Under the pieces are notes generated by a model, which worked only from the letters and a program-made list of their open reading frames with translations, was not told the origin of the DNA and made no database searches. Shown here in pieces: positions 1 through 13,000 of a stretch of DNA of 64,000 nt; position 1 is the stretch's first letter; every line of letters starts with the position of its first letter. Both the position numbers and the translations under genes were made by a program. The DNA comes from Mycobacterium decipiens (lineage in GTDB: Bacteria > Actinomycetota > Actinomycetes > Mycobacteriales > Mycobacteriaceae), in contig NZ_OY970459.1 in NCBI RefSeq assembly GCF_963853665.1, positions 4,464,001-4,528,000 on the forward strand, written 5' to 3'.

Positions 1-1985
1 GCCCGGTGTTCGACGCCCGCTATTGGGCCGACAACATGCGCCGCATGGTGCGGTTCGCCGCAGCGGTGCGGGCCGCCTTGGAGGACGGCCACCGGGTCTT
101 CGCGGAGCTCGCGCCGCATCCTCTGCTCACCCACGCCGTCGCGGCGACTGCCCGAAGTCTCGACACACCGCTGGCCACGGTGGCTAGTATGCGCCGCGAA
201 CAGGAACTACCGCACGGACTACTGGGCTTGCTAGCGGATCTGTACAGCGCGGGCGCCGCGGTCGAGTTCTCGGTGCTTTACCCGAATGGGCGGCTGGTAG
301 ACGCGCCGCTGCCGACCTGGACTCACCGGCGGCTGTGGCTTGGCGAGGGTAGTAGAGGCAGTCAAGAAGGCCAAACACGTGGTGGTTGCACCGTTTTCGT
401 ACATCCACTACTGGGGCCGCATATCCGCTTGCCGGAGGAACCCGAGCGCCATGTGTGGCAGGCCGAGATCGGCACTGGCACTCAACCCTGGCTGGCTGAT
501 CACCAGATCCACGATGTACCCGTGCTTCCGGGGGCGGCCTACTGCGAGATGGCACTGGCGGCGGCTCGGACGGTCCTTGGCGAAACGGCCGAAGCCCGTG
601 ACGTCCGTTTCGTTCAGGCCCTACTGCTTGAAGAGCAAACCACGGTCTGTGCTGTCGCGTCGGTGCAATCGCCGGGCTCGACAACGGGGCCTGTCGATTT
701 CGTGGTGGAAAGCAATCGGCACGGCCAGCAAGTGCGACATGCAGTCGCCGCCCTGCATACCGCGCACGATAATCAGCCGCACCCACAGGACATGCCCGCC
801 CTGCTGGCTGCGCACCCGAACCGCGAGGAAGGCACTGAGGTGCGAAAGCGCCTGGATCGGCACGGTATTCACTACGGGCCGGCGTTTACCGGTCTGGTCG
901 CGGTGCGCACCGGCGACGCCGGCACCGTGCTGGCCGAGGTCACACTGAACGGTCAGATCCGCTCGCAACAGGCCGCCTACGGCGTGCACCCAGCACTGCT
1001 AGATGCCTGTTTCCAGTCGGTCGCGGCCCACCCGGACGTGGCGGCCATCGGCGGGGACGTGCTGGCGTTGCCGGTGGGTGTCCGTCGACTCCGCGCCCAT
1101 GGTGCGGCCCGCAACGCTCGCTACTGCTACATGCGGGTCACCGGCAGCGACTGCGCCGGCATCGAGACCGACATCGATGTGCTCGACGAGCACGGCACCG
1201 TGCTGCTCGCCGTGCAGGGGCTGAGGTTTGCGACCCGAGCATCCGAGAACGGCCACAACGATCGGGTGCTGGCCGAGCGGCTGCTGACCATCGAATGGCA
1301 GCAGCGACAGTTGCCTGAACTTCCCCAGGCCGACGCCGGAGCGTGGCTGTTGATCAACACCACCAGTCCGGACGTGCCGGATGTGCCGGATGTGGTAGCC
1401 ACCAAGTTGGGCCAGGCTCTACAAGACCATGGCGCGCACACCACCACCATGTGCTGGTCTTGCCAAACCGACGAAACATCGAACGCTTCGGAGGCGGCAC
1501 GGCTTGGAAGCCAGTTGCGCGCCCGCGAATTCACCGGTGTGGTGATCTTGGCGGGACCACGCAACGACGACCCGGGCGAGCCGTGCCCGGTACGGGGCCG
1601 GGACAATGCGCAACATCTGGTGCGTGTCACCCGCGAATTGCTACAGCTTTCTGGCGAGCCGCCTCGCTTGTACGTCGTGACCCGCAGCGCCCAGACCGTG
1701 CTGGCCGGTGAGCGACCCAATCTGGAGCAGGCTGGGTTGCGGGGCCTGATCCGGGTGATCGGCACTGAACATGCGCATCTGGGCGCCGCCCATATCGATG
1801 TGGACGAATGCACAGACCCCGGGCAGCTGGCACGACAATTGCTCGGGGGTCGCAGGAGGACGAGACGGCCTGGCGAAACGACCAGTGGTACACCGCGCGG
1901 TTGCATCCCAGTCCGCTGCACCCCACGGAGCGACAAACCACCGTCGCTGACCATGAGCACGACGGGATGCGTCTGCAGATCCTGA
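1..1985 (+). CDS. Mas-like type I PKS, fragment: AT end and DH (5' end outside window, frameshifted at 3' end)
   Basis: The reading frame is open from the window edge, so the KS and most of the AT domain lie upstream. Residues 1-95 are an AT C-terminus (motif ELAPHPLL). Residues about 130-415 are a dehydratase: the catalytic His sits in [18 protein letters not shown], where the usual HxxxGxxxxP has Asp for Gly, and the second site is LLDACFQ. About 200 residues of linker/structural KR follow. The domain order and sequence style match mycocerosic acid synthase (Mas)-type fully reducing PKSs, which make methyl-branched acyl chains. After LLGG (about position 1845) the frame runs into about 45 residues of nonsense, while the expected continuation (SQEDETAW) is open in the next frame. 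Either the gene is broken or one G is missing from a G run. It is convergent with the MmpL gene and may supply or extend the lipopeptide acyl chain; that link is inference. Confidence 0.85.
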   Translation, partial: PVFDARYWADNMRRMVRFAAAVRAALEDGHRVFAELAPHPLLTHAVAATARSLDTPLATVASMRREQELPHGLLGLLADLYSAGAAVEFSVLYPNGRLVDAPLPTWTHRRLWLGEGSRGSQEGQTRGGCTVFVHPLLGPHIRLPEEPERHVWQAEIGTGTQPWLADHQIHDVPVLPGAAYCEMALAAARTVLGETAEARDVRFVQALLLEEQTTVCAVASVQSPGSTTGPVDFVVESNRHGQQVRHAVAALHTAHDNQPHPQDMPALLAAHPNREEGTEVRKRLDRHGIHYGPAFTGLVAVRTGDAGTVLAEVTLNGQIRSQQAAYGVHPALLDACFQSVAAHPDVAAIGGDVLALPVGVRRLRAHGAARNARYCYMRVTGSDCAGIETDIDVLDEHGTVLLAVQGLRFATRASENGHNDRVLAERLLTIEWQQRQLPELPQADAGAWLLINTTSPDVPDVPDVVATKLGQALQDHGAHTTTMCWSCQTDETSNASEAARLGSQLRAREFTGVVILAGPRNDDPGEPCPVRGRDNAQHLVRVTRELLQLSGEPPRLYVVTRSAQTVLAGERPNLEQAGLRGLIRVIGTEHAHLGAAHIDVDECTDPGQLARQLLGGRRRTRRPGETTSGTPRGCIPVRCTPRSDKPPSLTMSTTGCVCRS

Positions 1986-4021
1986 CGTCTGGCGATCTGG
2001 AAACTCTGGAACTGGTTGCGTGCGATCGGATTCCACCGGGGCCGGGGCAGATCGAGGTCGCAGTCCGCGCGTCCAGCATCAACTTCGCCGACGTGCTGGT
2101 CGCATTTGGCCGCTACCCCGCCTTTGAGGGGCGGCTGCCACAGCTCGGCACCGACTTCGCCGGCGTGGTGACCGCGGTCGGACCAGACGTGACCGACCAC
2201 AAGGTTGGGGATCGTGTCGGCGGTCTGTGCGCCGCCGGCTGCTGGGGCACCTTCGTCACCTGCGATGCGCGCCTGGCCGTCTCGCTGCCAGACGGACTTT
2301 GCGACGACCACGCAGCGGCGGTGACGACCGCGCACGCCACCGCCTACTACGGCCTGCACGAACTGGCCAACATCAAGAGCCGCGACAAGGTACTGATCCA
2401 TTCCGCTACCGGTGGGGTGGGACAGGCGGCGATCGCCGTCGCCCGCGCCGCTGGAGCCGACATCTTCGCCACTGCGGGCAGCGAACAGCGGCGGCAATTG
2501 TTGCGCGATATGGGCATTGAGCACGTATATGACTCGCGGAGCCTGGAGTTCGCCGACCTGATACGCCGCGACACCGAGGGCTACGGCGTCGACATTGTCC
2601 TCAACTCGGTCACTGGCGCCGCCCAGCGCGCGGGCCTCGAACTGCTGGCGGTGGGTGGGCGATTCGTCGAGATCGGCAAGCGCGACATCTACGGCGACAG
2701 CCGGTTGGGGCTCCTCCCGTTCCGGCGCAACCTCGCGTTCTACGGCGTCGACCTGGGACTGCTGGCATACAGCGATCCGGACCGGTTCCAAGACCTGCTG
2801 AACACCGTGTACCAACTCACCTCGGATGGCTCGCTGCCGACGCCCGAGTGCACGCACTACGCGTTTGCCGAGGCCGCCACCGCCATTCGGATGATGAGCG
2901 GCGCCCAGCACACCGGCAAGCTCGTGCTCGGTATCCCGCGCACCGGCCACAGCCGCGTTGTGGTGCCGCCGGCACAGGCACGGGTTTTTCGCCGCGATGG
3001 CGCCTACATCATCACCGGCGGGCTCGGGGCCCTTGGGCTGCTTTTCGCCGAGAAAATGGCGGCGGCCGGCTGTGGCCGTATCGTGTTGTGCTCGCGCTCG
3101 CAGCCGACTCTAAAAGCGGTGGAGAAAATCGAGTGCATCCGCGCGACCGGTGCCGATATCACGGTCGAATGCGGCGACATCGCCGAACGCGACATTGCCC
3201 AGCGGTTGGTGGCCACAGCGACCGCCACCGGGCTTCAGGTACGTGGCGTCCTGCATGCTGCGGCCGTGATCGAGGACGCCGCACTGCCCAGTATCACCGA
3301 CCAGCTCTTCGAGCGCAGCTGGGCGGCAAAGGTTCACGGGGTGTGGAATCTGCACCAGGCCCTCCAAGAAGCCACTGCGGACGAGCCGTTGGACTGGTTC
3401 TGCTCGTTCTCTTCGGCGGCCGCGCTAGTTGGATCCCGCGGGCAAGGCGCCTATGCTGCGGCCAACAGTTGGCTGGACGCGTTCACCATGTGGCGCCGGG
3501 CCCAGGGCCTGCCGGCCACCACGATAGCCTGGGGCGCCTGGGCCCACGTCGGGCGCGCCACCGGCCTGGCCGACGGTGCCGGCGTTGCCATCTCTCCCGA
3601 CGAGGGTGCCTACGCGTTCGAGGCCCTGCTGCGCCACAACCGCGCCTACACCGGCTACGCCCCGATCACGGGCGCACCGTGGATGACGGCCTTCGCCCAA
3701 CGCAGCCCCTTCGCCGAGGAGTTCCGCGCCGTCGGAGAAAACTCAATGGGCACGGGCAAATTGCGCGCCGAGCTCAACCAGCTACCCGTGGACGAGTGGC
3801 CGCTTCGGCTGCGGCGCCTGATCTCCGACCAGGTCAGCCTGATCGTGCGGCGCAGCATCGATCCCGACCGGCCGCTAACCGAGTGCGGCATTGACTCGCT
3901 GGGCGCTCTCGAACTATCTACCCGCATCCAGGCGGAGACCGGAATCCGCATTACCGCTACCAACATCACCACCATTCGCGGTTTGGCGGAACTTCTGCGC
4001 GAAAGGCTGGCGCCAGCGTAA
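1808..4021 (+). CDS. Mas-like type I PKS, continuation: ER, KR, ACP (second half of frameshifted gene)
   Basis: The open frame begins at 1808, but the first 14 or so residues are out-of-frame shadow. True PKS sequence starts about 1850 (SQEDETAW). From about residue 55 it is an enoylreductase ([13 protein letters not shown]-binding [10 protein letters not shown]). From about 395 it is a ketoreductase ([10 protein letters not shown], catalytic Ser-Tyr-Asn in [19 protein letters not shown]). From about 655 it is an acyl-carrier domain with phosphopantetheine Ser in [12 protein letters not shown]. With the preceding fragment this gives AT-DH-ER-KR-ACP, the Mas order. If the frameshift is real, this half would need internal initiation, for example the ATG at 1967, and would lack KS, AT and DH. 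It ends 38 bp before the convergent mmpL stop. Confidence 0.87.
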   Translation: MHRPRAAGTTIARGSQEDETAWRNDQWYTARLHPSPLHPTERQTTVADHEHDGMRLQILTSGDLETLELVACDRIPPGPGQIEVAVRASSINFADVLVAFGRYPAFEGRLPQLGTDFAGVVTAVGPDVTDHKVGDRVGGLCAAGCWGTFVTCDARLAVSLPDGLCDDHAAAVTTAHATAYYGLHELANIKSRDKVLIHSATGGVGQAAIAVARAAGADIFATAGSEQRRQLLRDMGIEHVYDSRSLEFADLIRRDTEGYGVDIVLNSVTGAAQRAGLELLAVGGRFVEIGKRDIYGDSRLGLLPFRRNLAFYGVDLGLLAYSDPDRFQDLLNTVYQLTSDGSLPTPECTHYAFAEAATAIRMMSGAQHTGKLVLGIPRTGHSRVVVPPAQARVFRRDGAYIITGGLGALGLLFAEKMAAAGCGRIVLCSRSQPTLKAVEKIECIRATGADITVECGDIAERDIAQRLVATATATGLQVRGVLHAAAVIEDAALPSITDQLFERSWAAKVHGVWNLHQALQEATADEPLDWFCSFSSAAALVGSRGQGAYAAANSWLDAFTMWRRAQGLPATTIAWGAWAHVGRATGLADGAGVAISPDEGAYAFEALLRHNRAYTGYAPITGAPWMTAFAQRSPFAEEFRAVGENSMGTGKLRAELNQLPVDEWPLRLRRLISDQVSLIVRRSIDPDRPLTECGIDSLGALELSTRIQAETGIRITATNITTIRGLAELLRERLAPA

Positions 4022-4059
4022 ACCGCTTGAGCGAGCGCTGATTTGGCTGGGTGGGCTAG

Positions 4060-7014
4060 TTATGTCCGCGAGCGCGACGGCCACCAGTTCGCTTTCCCAA
4101 CAAGCACCGCCAGCGCCGGCACGGTAATGGTGCGAACAACGAAGGTGTCCAGTAGCAGTCCAACGCCGATGACAAAGCCCGCCTGTACCATGGAGCTGAT
4201 GCTGCTGAACAGCATCGCGAACATCGGTGCGGCGAAAATGATTCCCGCAGAGGTAATTACACCTCCGGTCGTTCTCACCGTGCGGATGACGCCTCGTCGG
4301 ATCCCATGCGGTGATTCATCGCGAATGCGCGAGATCAACAACATGTTGTAATCGGCGCCTACGGCTACCAGCACGATAAACGCCATTCCCGGCACGCTCG
4401 CAGCCAGCGGCTGGCCGCCGATGAGTTGCAACACGATAACCGTAACCCCCAGCGACGACAGATACGAAAGGATCACTGTCCCAACGAGATACAGGGGAGC
4501 CACGACCGCCCGCAGCAGCATTACCAGTATCAAGAACACGACGGCGACGGTCATTATGATGATGTACCGCAAATCATGGTTGTAGTAGTCGCGCATTTCG
4601 CTGTAGAACGGCGTCAAGCCCGTCATCGATATCGACGCGTCGGCCAGCGACGTGTTTGGCTGCGCACTACGCGCGGCGGCGAGAATGGATTTGACCTGAT
4701 CCATCGCTTTTGTGTCGTACGGATCCAACTTCGATTGCACCAAGTAGCGCACCGCGTGCCCATCCGGTGACATGAATACAGCGGCGAGATCCTTGAACTT
4801 CTTGTTACTCAGTATCTCTGGGGAGATATAGAAGCCCGCCGCGCCCGGCTGCGACGCGTTGAGCTTCATCGCTAACAGCAAGGCTGCGGCGTGCGACAGG
4901 CCTTCGCCCAGCTCTTTGGTTTGGTCATCCATCTTTCGAACCCCGTCGGCAATCTGTCGGCTGCCGTTCGCCAGGTCGGTGGCGCCTTGATCCAATGCCG
5001 CTAGGCTGCGCTGCAGCGAACCCGGGTTGCCCAGGCCCAGCGCGCGAATGGATTTGACGGCTGAGTCCAGCGATGGTTGCACCCTCTGCAGCGTATCGAC
5101 AAGGCGCTGTAGCTGGTCTCGCAGCTTGCTACAGGACGGGTCGGTGGCGCAAATAGGGTTGCTATCCAGGTTCGTCAGCATGGTACGGGCCATGGCCACC
5201 GTGTCGTCGAGGTTCCCGACCGTTGGCTGGATCGAGTCGCCGGCGGACCGGTCGCTGGCGAGCTGCCTTCCGATGTCCTGAAGCGTCTCAGCGGCCGCGA
5301 GTTGATTCTTCAACTCCCCGAGTTTGCTGGATAGACGATTTATCACCGAAGTCGCCTGAGTCAGTTGGCCACGAACAACAGCGAGACTGTCAGCGAGTTT
5401 GCGAGCACCGCCGGTCAGCGCCTCGCGCGCGTCGCCGGTGCCGGCGATCTTCGACGACGCCTCCGAGAGCTTGTTGCCGATCTCGCCGGCTTGGTAACTC
5501 AGCGTGGCCTGTTCCAACGGTGCGCCGGTCGGCCGGGTGACCCCGCGCACCGCAGCGATATCGGGCAGCTGACTCACCCGCTGTGCCATCTGCTCAAGGT
5601 CCGCTAGGGCCTTGGGTGTGCGCAGATCACGCGGGGATTGGATCAGCAGGTACTGCGGAACGGTGGAATTGGCCGGGAAATGGCGTTCTAACGCGGCATA
5701 GCCGATGTTGCTTTCGGCCGAAGGCGGCAGTGTCGTGCGCGCGTTGTAGCTGGTGCGCATGACGGTCACGCAGCTGGCCAACGCGATCAGGACGGCCAGG
5801 CTGACAGCGAGATGCGCGACCGGGCGCCGCACGATATGAATTCCGGAACGTCGCCAAAGCCGGCCGGTGAGTTCGCGCCTGGGTGCCACCCAACCGCGCC
5901 GCCCGGCGAGCACCAGCATCGCCGGCAAGAGCGTAATCGCGGCCAGAAACGCCACCGCGATCGAAACCGCCAGCGCCGGCCCAGTGGTGGAAAACACCCG
6001 TAGGGTGGTGAAACTCATGCCGAGAAATGTGACCGCGACGGTAGCCGCGGAGGCGGCGATCACCTTGCCGATACCCGCCAATGCTCGCTTGATGGCTTGG
6101 TCAGAATCCATACCTTGCCGGAGATACTCGTGGTACCGACTGATCAGGAACACGGCGTAATCGACGCCGGCGCCAATCATCATCGCGGTCATGAACACGA
6201 TCGTCTGCTGGGAGATGCCTAGACCCAGTCCCGCCAGCCCGGCGACCACCTGTTGCGCGACCGTTTGTGACATGCCGATGGTCACCAGTGGCAGCAGAAT
6301 GGTGACCGGATTCCGGTAGACCACCAATAGAATCAGCAGCACCATCAGCAGGGTCGCGGTCTCGATCACATGCAGATCGCGTTCCCCCAGTTTGGCAAGT
6401 TCTGCGACGGTGGCCGTGATCCCCGTCATGTGCACGGTTAGCGTCGACCCCGCAGGGGCCTGTTTCACCGTCTGCTTGACGATTTGGACGACACGCTCGT
6501 AGGCCTCGTCAGAGGTTGGTGAACCCAGCTCGCCCGCGACGCCAACCGGTATGAACCAGGCCTTATTGTCTTTGCTGGCCAACACGTCACGCAGCGGGGG
6601 TTGGCTGATGAAGTCCTGCACCATGACGATGTCGCGTTTGTCACGACGCAGCTTGTCGACCAGGGTGCGGTAGACGTCCTCATCGGCGCGATTCATTCCG
6701 TGCTCGTCGGTGAGCACCACCAGGGCGATGTTTTGTACACCCGGTTCGCGAAACTCTTTGGCCATCTGCCGAGTTGCTACCGTTACCGGGGCGTCACTCG
6801 GCAGGACTTCCTGATTGCGGTCGCGCGCCATCTGCGTCAAGGGCGGAAGCGTCACCGTGAGCACCGCAGCCAGCATCACCCAGAAGCCGATCACTAGCAG
6901 CGGCCAACGCAGCACGATATGTGCCAGTCGCAGGAACATGCCCCCCACCGACAACCTCACCCCAAGGTTGCGGCGCAACATCTTGATTTGGCGCCGAGGC
7001 CAATTGAATTTCAC
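4060..7014 (-). CDS. mmpL: MmpL-family RND lipid/lipopeptide transporter
   Basis: The 984-residue inner-membrane RND protein has the usual MmpL length. It has an N-terminal membrane segment (about residues 30-55), a periplasmic porter loop, a helix bundle (about 215-385), a second large periplasmic region rich in coiled-coil-like Ala/Leu/Gln stretches (about 430-800), and a final helix bundle. Proton-relay Asp-Tyr pairs are visible in [10 protein letters not shown] and [10 protein letters not shown]. The start is a GTG whose last bases overlap the NRPS2 stop (GTGA), so the gene is translationally coupled to the synthetase and probably exports its product across the membrane, as MmpL4a/4b do for glycopeptidolipids. 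No MmpS partner is seen in the window. The family is certain; the substrate is inferred from context. Confidence 0.94.
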   Translation of the reverse strand: MKFNWPRRQIKMLRRNLGVRLSVGGMFLRLAHIVLRWPLLVIGFWVMLAAVLTVTLPPLTQMARDRNQEVLPSDAPVTVATRQMAKEFREPGVQNIALVVLTDEHGMNRADEDVYRTLVDKLRRDKRDIVMVQDFISQPPLRDVLASKDNKAWFIPVGVAGELGSPTSDEAYERVVQIVKQTVKQAPAGSTLTVHMTGITATVAELAKLGERDLHVIETATLLMVLLILLVVYRNPVTILLPLVTIGMSQTVAQQVVAGLAGLGLGISQQTIVFMTAMMIGAGVDYAVFLISRYHEYLRQGMDSDQAIKRALAGIGKVIAASAATVAVTFLGMSFTTLRVFSTTGPALAVSIAVAFLAAITLLPAMLVLAGRRGWVAPRRELTGRLWRRSGIHIVRRPVAHLAVSLAVLIALASCVTVMRTSYNARTTLPPSAESNIGYAALERHFPANSTVPQYLLIQSPRDLRTPKALADLEQMAQRVSQLPDIAAVRGVTRPTGAPLEQATLSYQAGEIGNKLSEASSKIAGTGDAREALTGGARKLADSLAVVRGQLTQATSVINRLSSKLGELKNQLAAAETLQDIGRQLASDRSAGDSIQPTVGNLDDTVAMARTMLTNLDSNPICATDPSCSKLRDQLQRLVDTLQRVQPSLDSAVKSIRALGLGNPGSLQRSLAALDQGATDLANGSRQIADGVRKMDDQTKELGEGLSHAAALLLAMKLNASQPGAAGFYISPEILSNKKFKDLAAVFMSPDGHAVRYLVQSKLDPYDTKAMDQVKSILAAARSAQPNTSLADASISMTGLTPFYSEMRDYYNHDLRYIIIMTVAVVFLILVMLLRAVVAPLYLVGTVILSYLSSLGVTVIVLQLIGGQPLAASVPGMAFIVLVAVGADYNMLLISRIRDESPHGIRRGVIRTVRTTGGVITSAGIIFAAPMFAMLFSSISSMVQAGFVIGVGLLLDTFVVRTITVPALAVLVGKANWWPSRSRT

Positions 7015-10000
7015 ATTGCCTCACGGACAAACAATTGCCTGAGCTGTACGCCGTACCCACCGACCGATTCGGCAGTCAGCATTTCATTATGCGTGCAGTC
7101 GATCGAGTACACTGCAGTCTCGCCGGTGACGTACGGTTGCCAACTTTGCAGAAGAAATGGACTGCGATCGCCCTGATCCCGCGCAGCAGAAAATATCACT
7201 GCGTCACCCTCGAAAACGGCGGGTTCGTGTGAACGATACAATGTCACGTTGCTATTGTGGTTCCGAATAAGCATATCCACCAGCCGCTTGTAGCGAGCGA
7301 AATCTGTGACTCCGCGTTCGCGAAGTAGCTCTTCCATTTCCGCGTGGGTAAGCGAGTCATTCGGTTCCGGTATTCCTATACCGTAGAATCGCAGAACTTC
7401 TTCGAGCATCTGCTTCTCAGCTGAAACCTGGTCTTGTAGCGCGACGCTGCTGTCGATTTCGGGTTGAGCGTCGAGAAGTATCAGGCGTGTGACTGCGCAG
7501 CCGCGTCGCTGAAGCTCGATGGCCAGCTCATGAGCGACGACGCCGCCAAAGGACCAGCCGAGAAGATTGTAGGGTCCGGTAGGATCAATCGCTTGGATCC
7601 TGTCGGCATAGTTTTTCGCCATATCGCGAATTGACCTAGGTTCAGCTTCTTCCCCCTGCAGGATTTGTTGAATTCCGATGATCGGGCACTCCAAGTGGGC
7701 GCCCAGAACCTGATACGGCCAACTCACCCCACCCGCGGGGTGAACGCAAAACAGCGGAGCGCCGGTACCCTCCCGCAGAGTTTGAACCGGGAGCATGTCT
7801 TGGGTGGAAGCAGCATCGGTGTGCAGCCGCTGACTCAAACTTCTCACTGTGGGCGCCTCGAACACGGTGCGCACCGAAAGGCCGGTATCCAGGCTGGTGT
7901 TGATCGCGGCGATGAGGCGCATCGCTGAAATGCTGTCGCCGCCCAGCGCGAAGAATGGATCGTCGACCCCGACCCGGTCAAGCCCGAGGACTTGGGCGTA
8001 GATGCCGGCCAGGATCTCCTCGGTGGGCGTGGCCGGGGCGCGGTACTCACCGGCGCCGTATTCCGGTGCCGGCAGGGCCCGAGTGTCCAGCTTGCCGTTC
8101 ACCGTCACCGGCAGCGCCTCCACCACCACCACCGCCGCCGGCACCATATAGCCCGGCAGTAGCTGCCCCAGCTGGGTGCGAATCTCGGCCGGGTCGGCGG
8201 TGCCGGTGATGTAGCCCACCAGGCGCCTATCCCCCGGGCGATCCTCACGCGCGATCACCGCCGCCTGCCCCACCCCATCCAGCCCGGACAACACCGCCTG
8301 CACCTCACCACACTCGATGCGATACCCGCGGATCTTGACCTGCTCATCGGCACGCCCCAGATAATCCAGCTGCCCATCAGCACGCCAGCACACCAAATCC
8401 CCGCTGCGATACATGCGTGTTCCGGCACCGCCAAATGGGCAGGCCACAAACCGCGATGCGGTCAACCCCGCCCGGCGCACGTAGCCGACCGCCACCCCAG
8501 TACCGGCCACATACAATTCGCCAACGACCCCCGGCGGCACCGGACGCAACCACCCATCCAGGACAAACAACGCCGCCCCGGCCACCGGCGACCCGATTGG
8601 CGGCGTCCCCGACCCCGCCGCTAGAGGCGCACTAGTCGACGCATACACCGTCGTCTCGGTCGGGCCGTAGGCGTTGATCATCGCCCGCCCGGGCGCCCAC
8701 CGATCCACCAGCTCGGCCGGACAGGCCTCAGCGGCGATCACCAATGCCGCCGACTCCAACCCGTCCGGGGAGAGCACCCCCACCGCGGACGGGGTTTGAC
8801 TCAAGACGCTGACGTTTTCGGCAACCAGCAAGGCGTGGAAGCGTTCTGGTGAGCCGGCCACCGACTCGGGCACCACCACCAGCCGCCCACCATGCAGCAA
8901 CGCACCCCAAATCTCCCACACCGAATAGTCGAACGCATACGAATGACATTGCGTCCACACCTGATCCGGCGCCAACTCCACGCCAGCCAAATCACGCTCG
9001 AACAGCCGGGTCACATTGTGGTGGGTAACCGCAACACCTTTGGGCACCCCGGTGGTGCCCGAGGTGTAAATCAGATAGGCGATCTCGTCGGGGGCCGGCG
9101 ACGGCGGTGTCGTGCTGGGTTGGGTGTCAATCCGGGCATCGGTGACATCGATGAGCACCACGCCATGGCCGTCGAGACGGTCGGCTAGATCAGTAGTGGT
9201 GACCGCGGCAATCGGGGAGACATCGGTGAGCATGAACCCGATCCGCTCTGCCGGCAACGCCGGGTCGATCGGCAGATAGGCAGCCCCGGTCTTGAGCACC
9301 GCCACAATCGCCATGATCGCCTCGGCCGACCGCGAAAACAACAGTGCCACACACTGTCCCGGACCCGCACCATGGGCAGCCAACAAGTGCGCCAACCGGT
9401 TCGCGGCCTCATCGAGCTCCCGATAGGTCCATGAACACTCACCACAGCTAAGTGCCACCGCCTCCGGCGTGCGAGCAACTTGAGCGCTCAACAGCTCTGG
9501 AATCGACATCGGCGTGGCCGGCTGGGTCAACACCACCCGATTCCCGATCTCATCCACCCGGGCACGCTCGGGCTCATCGAGCAGATCCACCGACGACAAC
9601 CGCCGGCCCGGATCAGCGGTCATCGCCACCAACACCCGCCGCAACCGCCCAATCAACGCCTCAATACGGTTCGCATCAAACACATCGGTGTCGTATTCGA
9701 CACGAAAGCCCAACTCGTGGCCCGGTATGGCTTGCACCGTCAACGGGTAGTGCGTGGACTCATGGGCAGTGACATCACTGATGGCCAACCCGTCGAAACT
9801 TGACAACGCGGCGCTGTCGATCGGGTAGTTCTCGTAAACGAACAGGGTGTCAAAAAGGCGGTCGCGGCCCACGGCGCGGTGGATCTCGGGTAGCGCCAGA
9901 TGCTGGTGCTCAAGGGTGTCATTATGAGCGCTTTGCAGCTGGTCCAGCAGATCGATGGTGGTCGATTCTGCGGTGATGGTCGCGCGCACCGGCACCGTGT

Positions 10001-13000
10001 TAATCAACAGGCCCACCATCGATTCCTCGCCGACCACCTCGGCCGGCCGACCCGAGACCGTGGTGCCAAATACCACATCGTGCTGGCCGGTCAGCCACAT
10101 CAGCAGCTGCCCGAAGGCGACCTGCAACACCGTGCTGACCGTGGTGTGGCATGAACGCGCCAGCGCGCCAAGGGCCCGCGTGATCTCCGCGGACACCCCA
10201 AGTCTTTCGACGCCTCGGGTGCCCCGCCCCAACCTGTGCTGCGGGCCGACCAGCGTGGGGATGTCGAAGCCGGCCAACACCTCACCCCAGGCCGCACGGG
10301 CGGCATCGAGGTCTCGACCGGCCAGCCAGGTAATGAATGCCCGATACGACGCGGCCGCAGCCAGCGGCTGCCCGCAATAGCTGGCGAATATCTCCCCCAT
10401 CAGGATCGGCAACGACCAGCCATCAAGCACAACGTGATGACTCGTCAGCACAAACCGATGCCGGTCCGCTGCGGTACGGATCAAGGCCACCCGAAAGGCC
10501 GGACCCCCAGCCAGGTCGCAGACCGCCGCGCGTTCGGCGGCGCACAGCCGCTGGATCTGATCACCAACGTCGAGGCCGTCGGCGGGTAGTTCGAGATGCT
10601 GCCAGGGCACCACGGGATCGGCCGGGATGATCTGCACCGGCTCGTCGAACTGTGAGGCGAATCGGGCCGCCAGGTGCGGATGCCGGGTGACTACCGTACG
10701 CACCGCGTCGCGCAGCCGGTGCGGGTCGAGGGCACCGGCCACGGTGAACTCCAGCTGCACCGCATACAGATCGTCGCCGTCGCCCCGCGCGGTGCTGGCG
10801 TGAAAGAGCAGACCCCGCTGCAAGGGGGTCAACGGCAAAATATCGGCGATCCGGTAGTGCTGGCACAGCTCATCGATCTGCTGCTGGCTCAGACGGGCGG
10901 GAGCGATATCGGACGGGGTCAACCCGCCCCCACCGCCTCGCACATGGGCGCAGATGCCGGCCAGGGCCTCACCCCACAACCGGCTGAGCCGGCCGACCTG
11001 CGCACGATCAAGGGCCGACGGCGCCCACATCCAATCGGCGCGCAGGCGCGGGCCGGCCTCGGTGTCGACGGCACCGGCGTTGAGCAATACGGTGTGGGTC
11101 AGCGGCATCGGCGTCGCGGTGGCCGCGCCGGCGACCGACAAGCCTTCCGGGCAGACCCGCCACAGACTTTCGGACACCGCCGTCGCCGCGCCGCCCATAC
11201 GCATGCGCCCCAGGTAGTTGAACGCGATCGCCGGGTCGGTCCCGTCGAGGTCAACGTTGTCGTTCAGGTAGCGCAGCAGACCATAGCTCAGCGGATCCGG
11301 TAGGGCGCGCAGCTGCTCTTTGGCGTCCTTGATCACCCCGCCCAGCGCCGCCTCGCCAGCCACCACCTGCGCCCAACCCAACCCACCCACCGACCCCGCG
11401 ACGTTTAGAGACACCGGGTATTTGGTGGTAAACCAGCCCACCGTGCGCGACAGGTCCACATCGGCAGCCAATTCCTCGTGGCGGCCGTGGCCCTCCACGT
11501 CGATACCGATCGGCGCGCCGCCATCGCCCACAAACCCGACAAACTCGGACACCGCCAACCCGACCGCAATCAACAAAATGTCTTGCACCCCGGCATGAAA
11601 CGCCGCCGGAACCTCAGTGAGCAGCACCCGGGTCGTTTCGGCATCCAGTTCCACCGTCAAATGCCCGGCAGTGGCGAATGTATCCACGTCCGGGCGCACC
11701 GCCGGCAACACCGCACGGGTCGCCGCCACCTGGCGCCAAGCCTCGGCCTGAACCACAACGCTTGGGGCATGGGCGTGCTCGGCCAGCAGCGACGCCCACC
11801 GCTGAAACGACGTCCCGCCCGCCGGCAACGCCACCGGCTGCCCGCCGTGATGCTGGCCCCAAGCGATATTCAAGTCCTCCAACAGAATTCGCCACGACAC
11901 CACGTCGACGGCCAGATGGTGAATGATCAACACCAACTGACCACTAGAGGCCGCCCACAGCGCGCTGAGCATCACCCCGGCCGCCGGGTTCAACCGCGAC
12001 CGCGCTCCCGCCACCGCCGCATCGGACAACACATCCACCGCTTGCAGGCAGTCGCGGGCAGCCACCGACCCCGACTCAGGTACCTGCAACGACCAACCCC
12101 CCGCCACCTCGTCGACGCGCAGCCGCAGCATCGCATGCCGATCCAGCAAGACCTGCAACATGACCACCACATCGGCCTCGGTGACCCCCGCGGGAGCCTG
12201 CACCACCATGGTTTGGTTGAACTGATCAACCGGGCCCGGCAGGCCCTGCAGCCAGCGAATGATCGGCGTCGCGACCACCGACCCCACACCCTCATCGATC
12301 ACTCCGGTGGCCCCGTCGGCGACCTCGGCCACCCGGGCCAGCCGGGCCACGGTCTGCTCCACGAAGACATCGCGGGGCCGACACATCACGCCGGCGGCCC
12401 GGGCCCGCGCCACCACCTGCATCGACAAAATGCTGTCCCCGCCCAGCGCGAAGAATGACTCATCAACCCCAACCCGCTCCACACCGAGGACATCGGCGTA
12501 GATGCCGGCCAGGATCTCCTCGATGGGCGTGGCCGGGGCGCGGTACTCACCGGCGGCGTATTCCGGCGCCGGCAGGGCGCGGATGTCGAGTTTGCCGTTG
12601 GGGGTCAGCGGCAGCGCGTCCACCACCACCACCGCCGCGGGCACCATATAGCCCGGCAGCCGCTGCCCCAGCGCGGCGCGCACCACCTGCGGATCGGCGG
12701 TGCCGGTGATGTAGCCCACCAGGCGCCTATCCCCCGGGCGATCCTCACGCGCGATCACCGCCGCCTGCCCCACCCCATCCAGCCCGGACAACACCGCCTG
12801 CACCTCACCACACTCGATGCGATACCCGCGGATCTTGACCTGCTCATCGGCACGCCCCAGATAATCCAGCTGCCCATCAGCACGCCAGCGCACCAAATCC
12901 CCGCTGCGATACATCCGCAAACCCGCCGCCCCGAACGAACACGCCACAAACCGCGACGCCGTCAACCCGGCACGACCCAGATAGCCCACACCAACCCCAG

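Noticed and set aside
1127..2950. 607-codon minus-strand open frame opposite the PKS
   Set aside because: The sense strand encodes DH, ER and KR motifs; the antisense translation is low-complexity without domain features.
4022..4059. Terminator between the PKS and mmpL
   Set aside because: Only weak GC-rich self-complementarity (CGCT/AGCG) with no T run.
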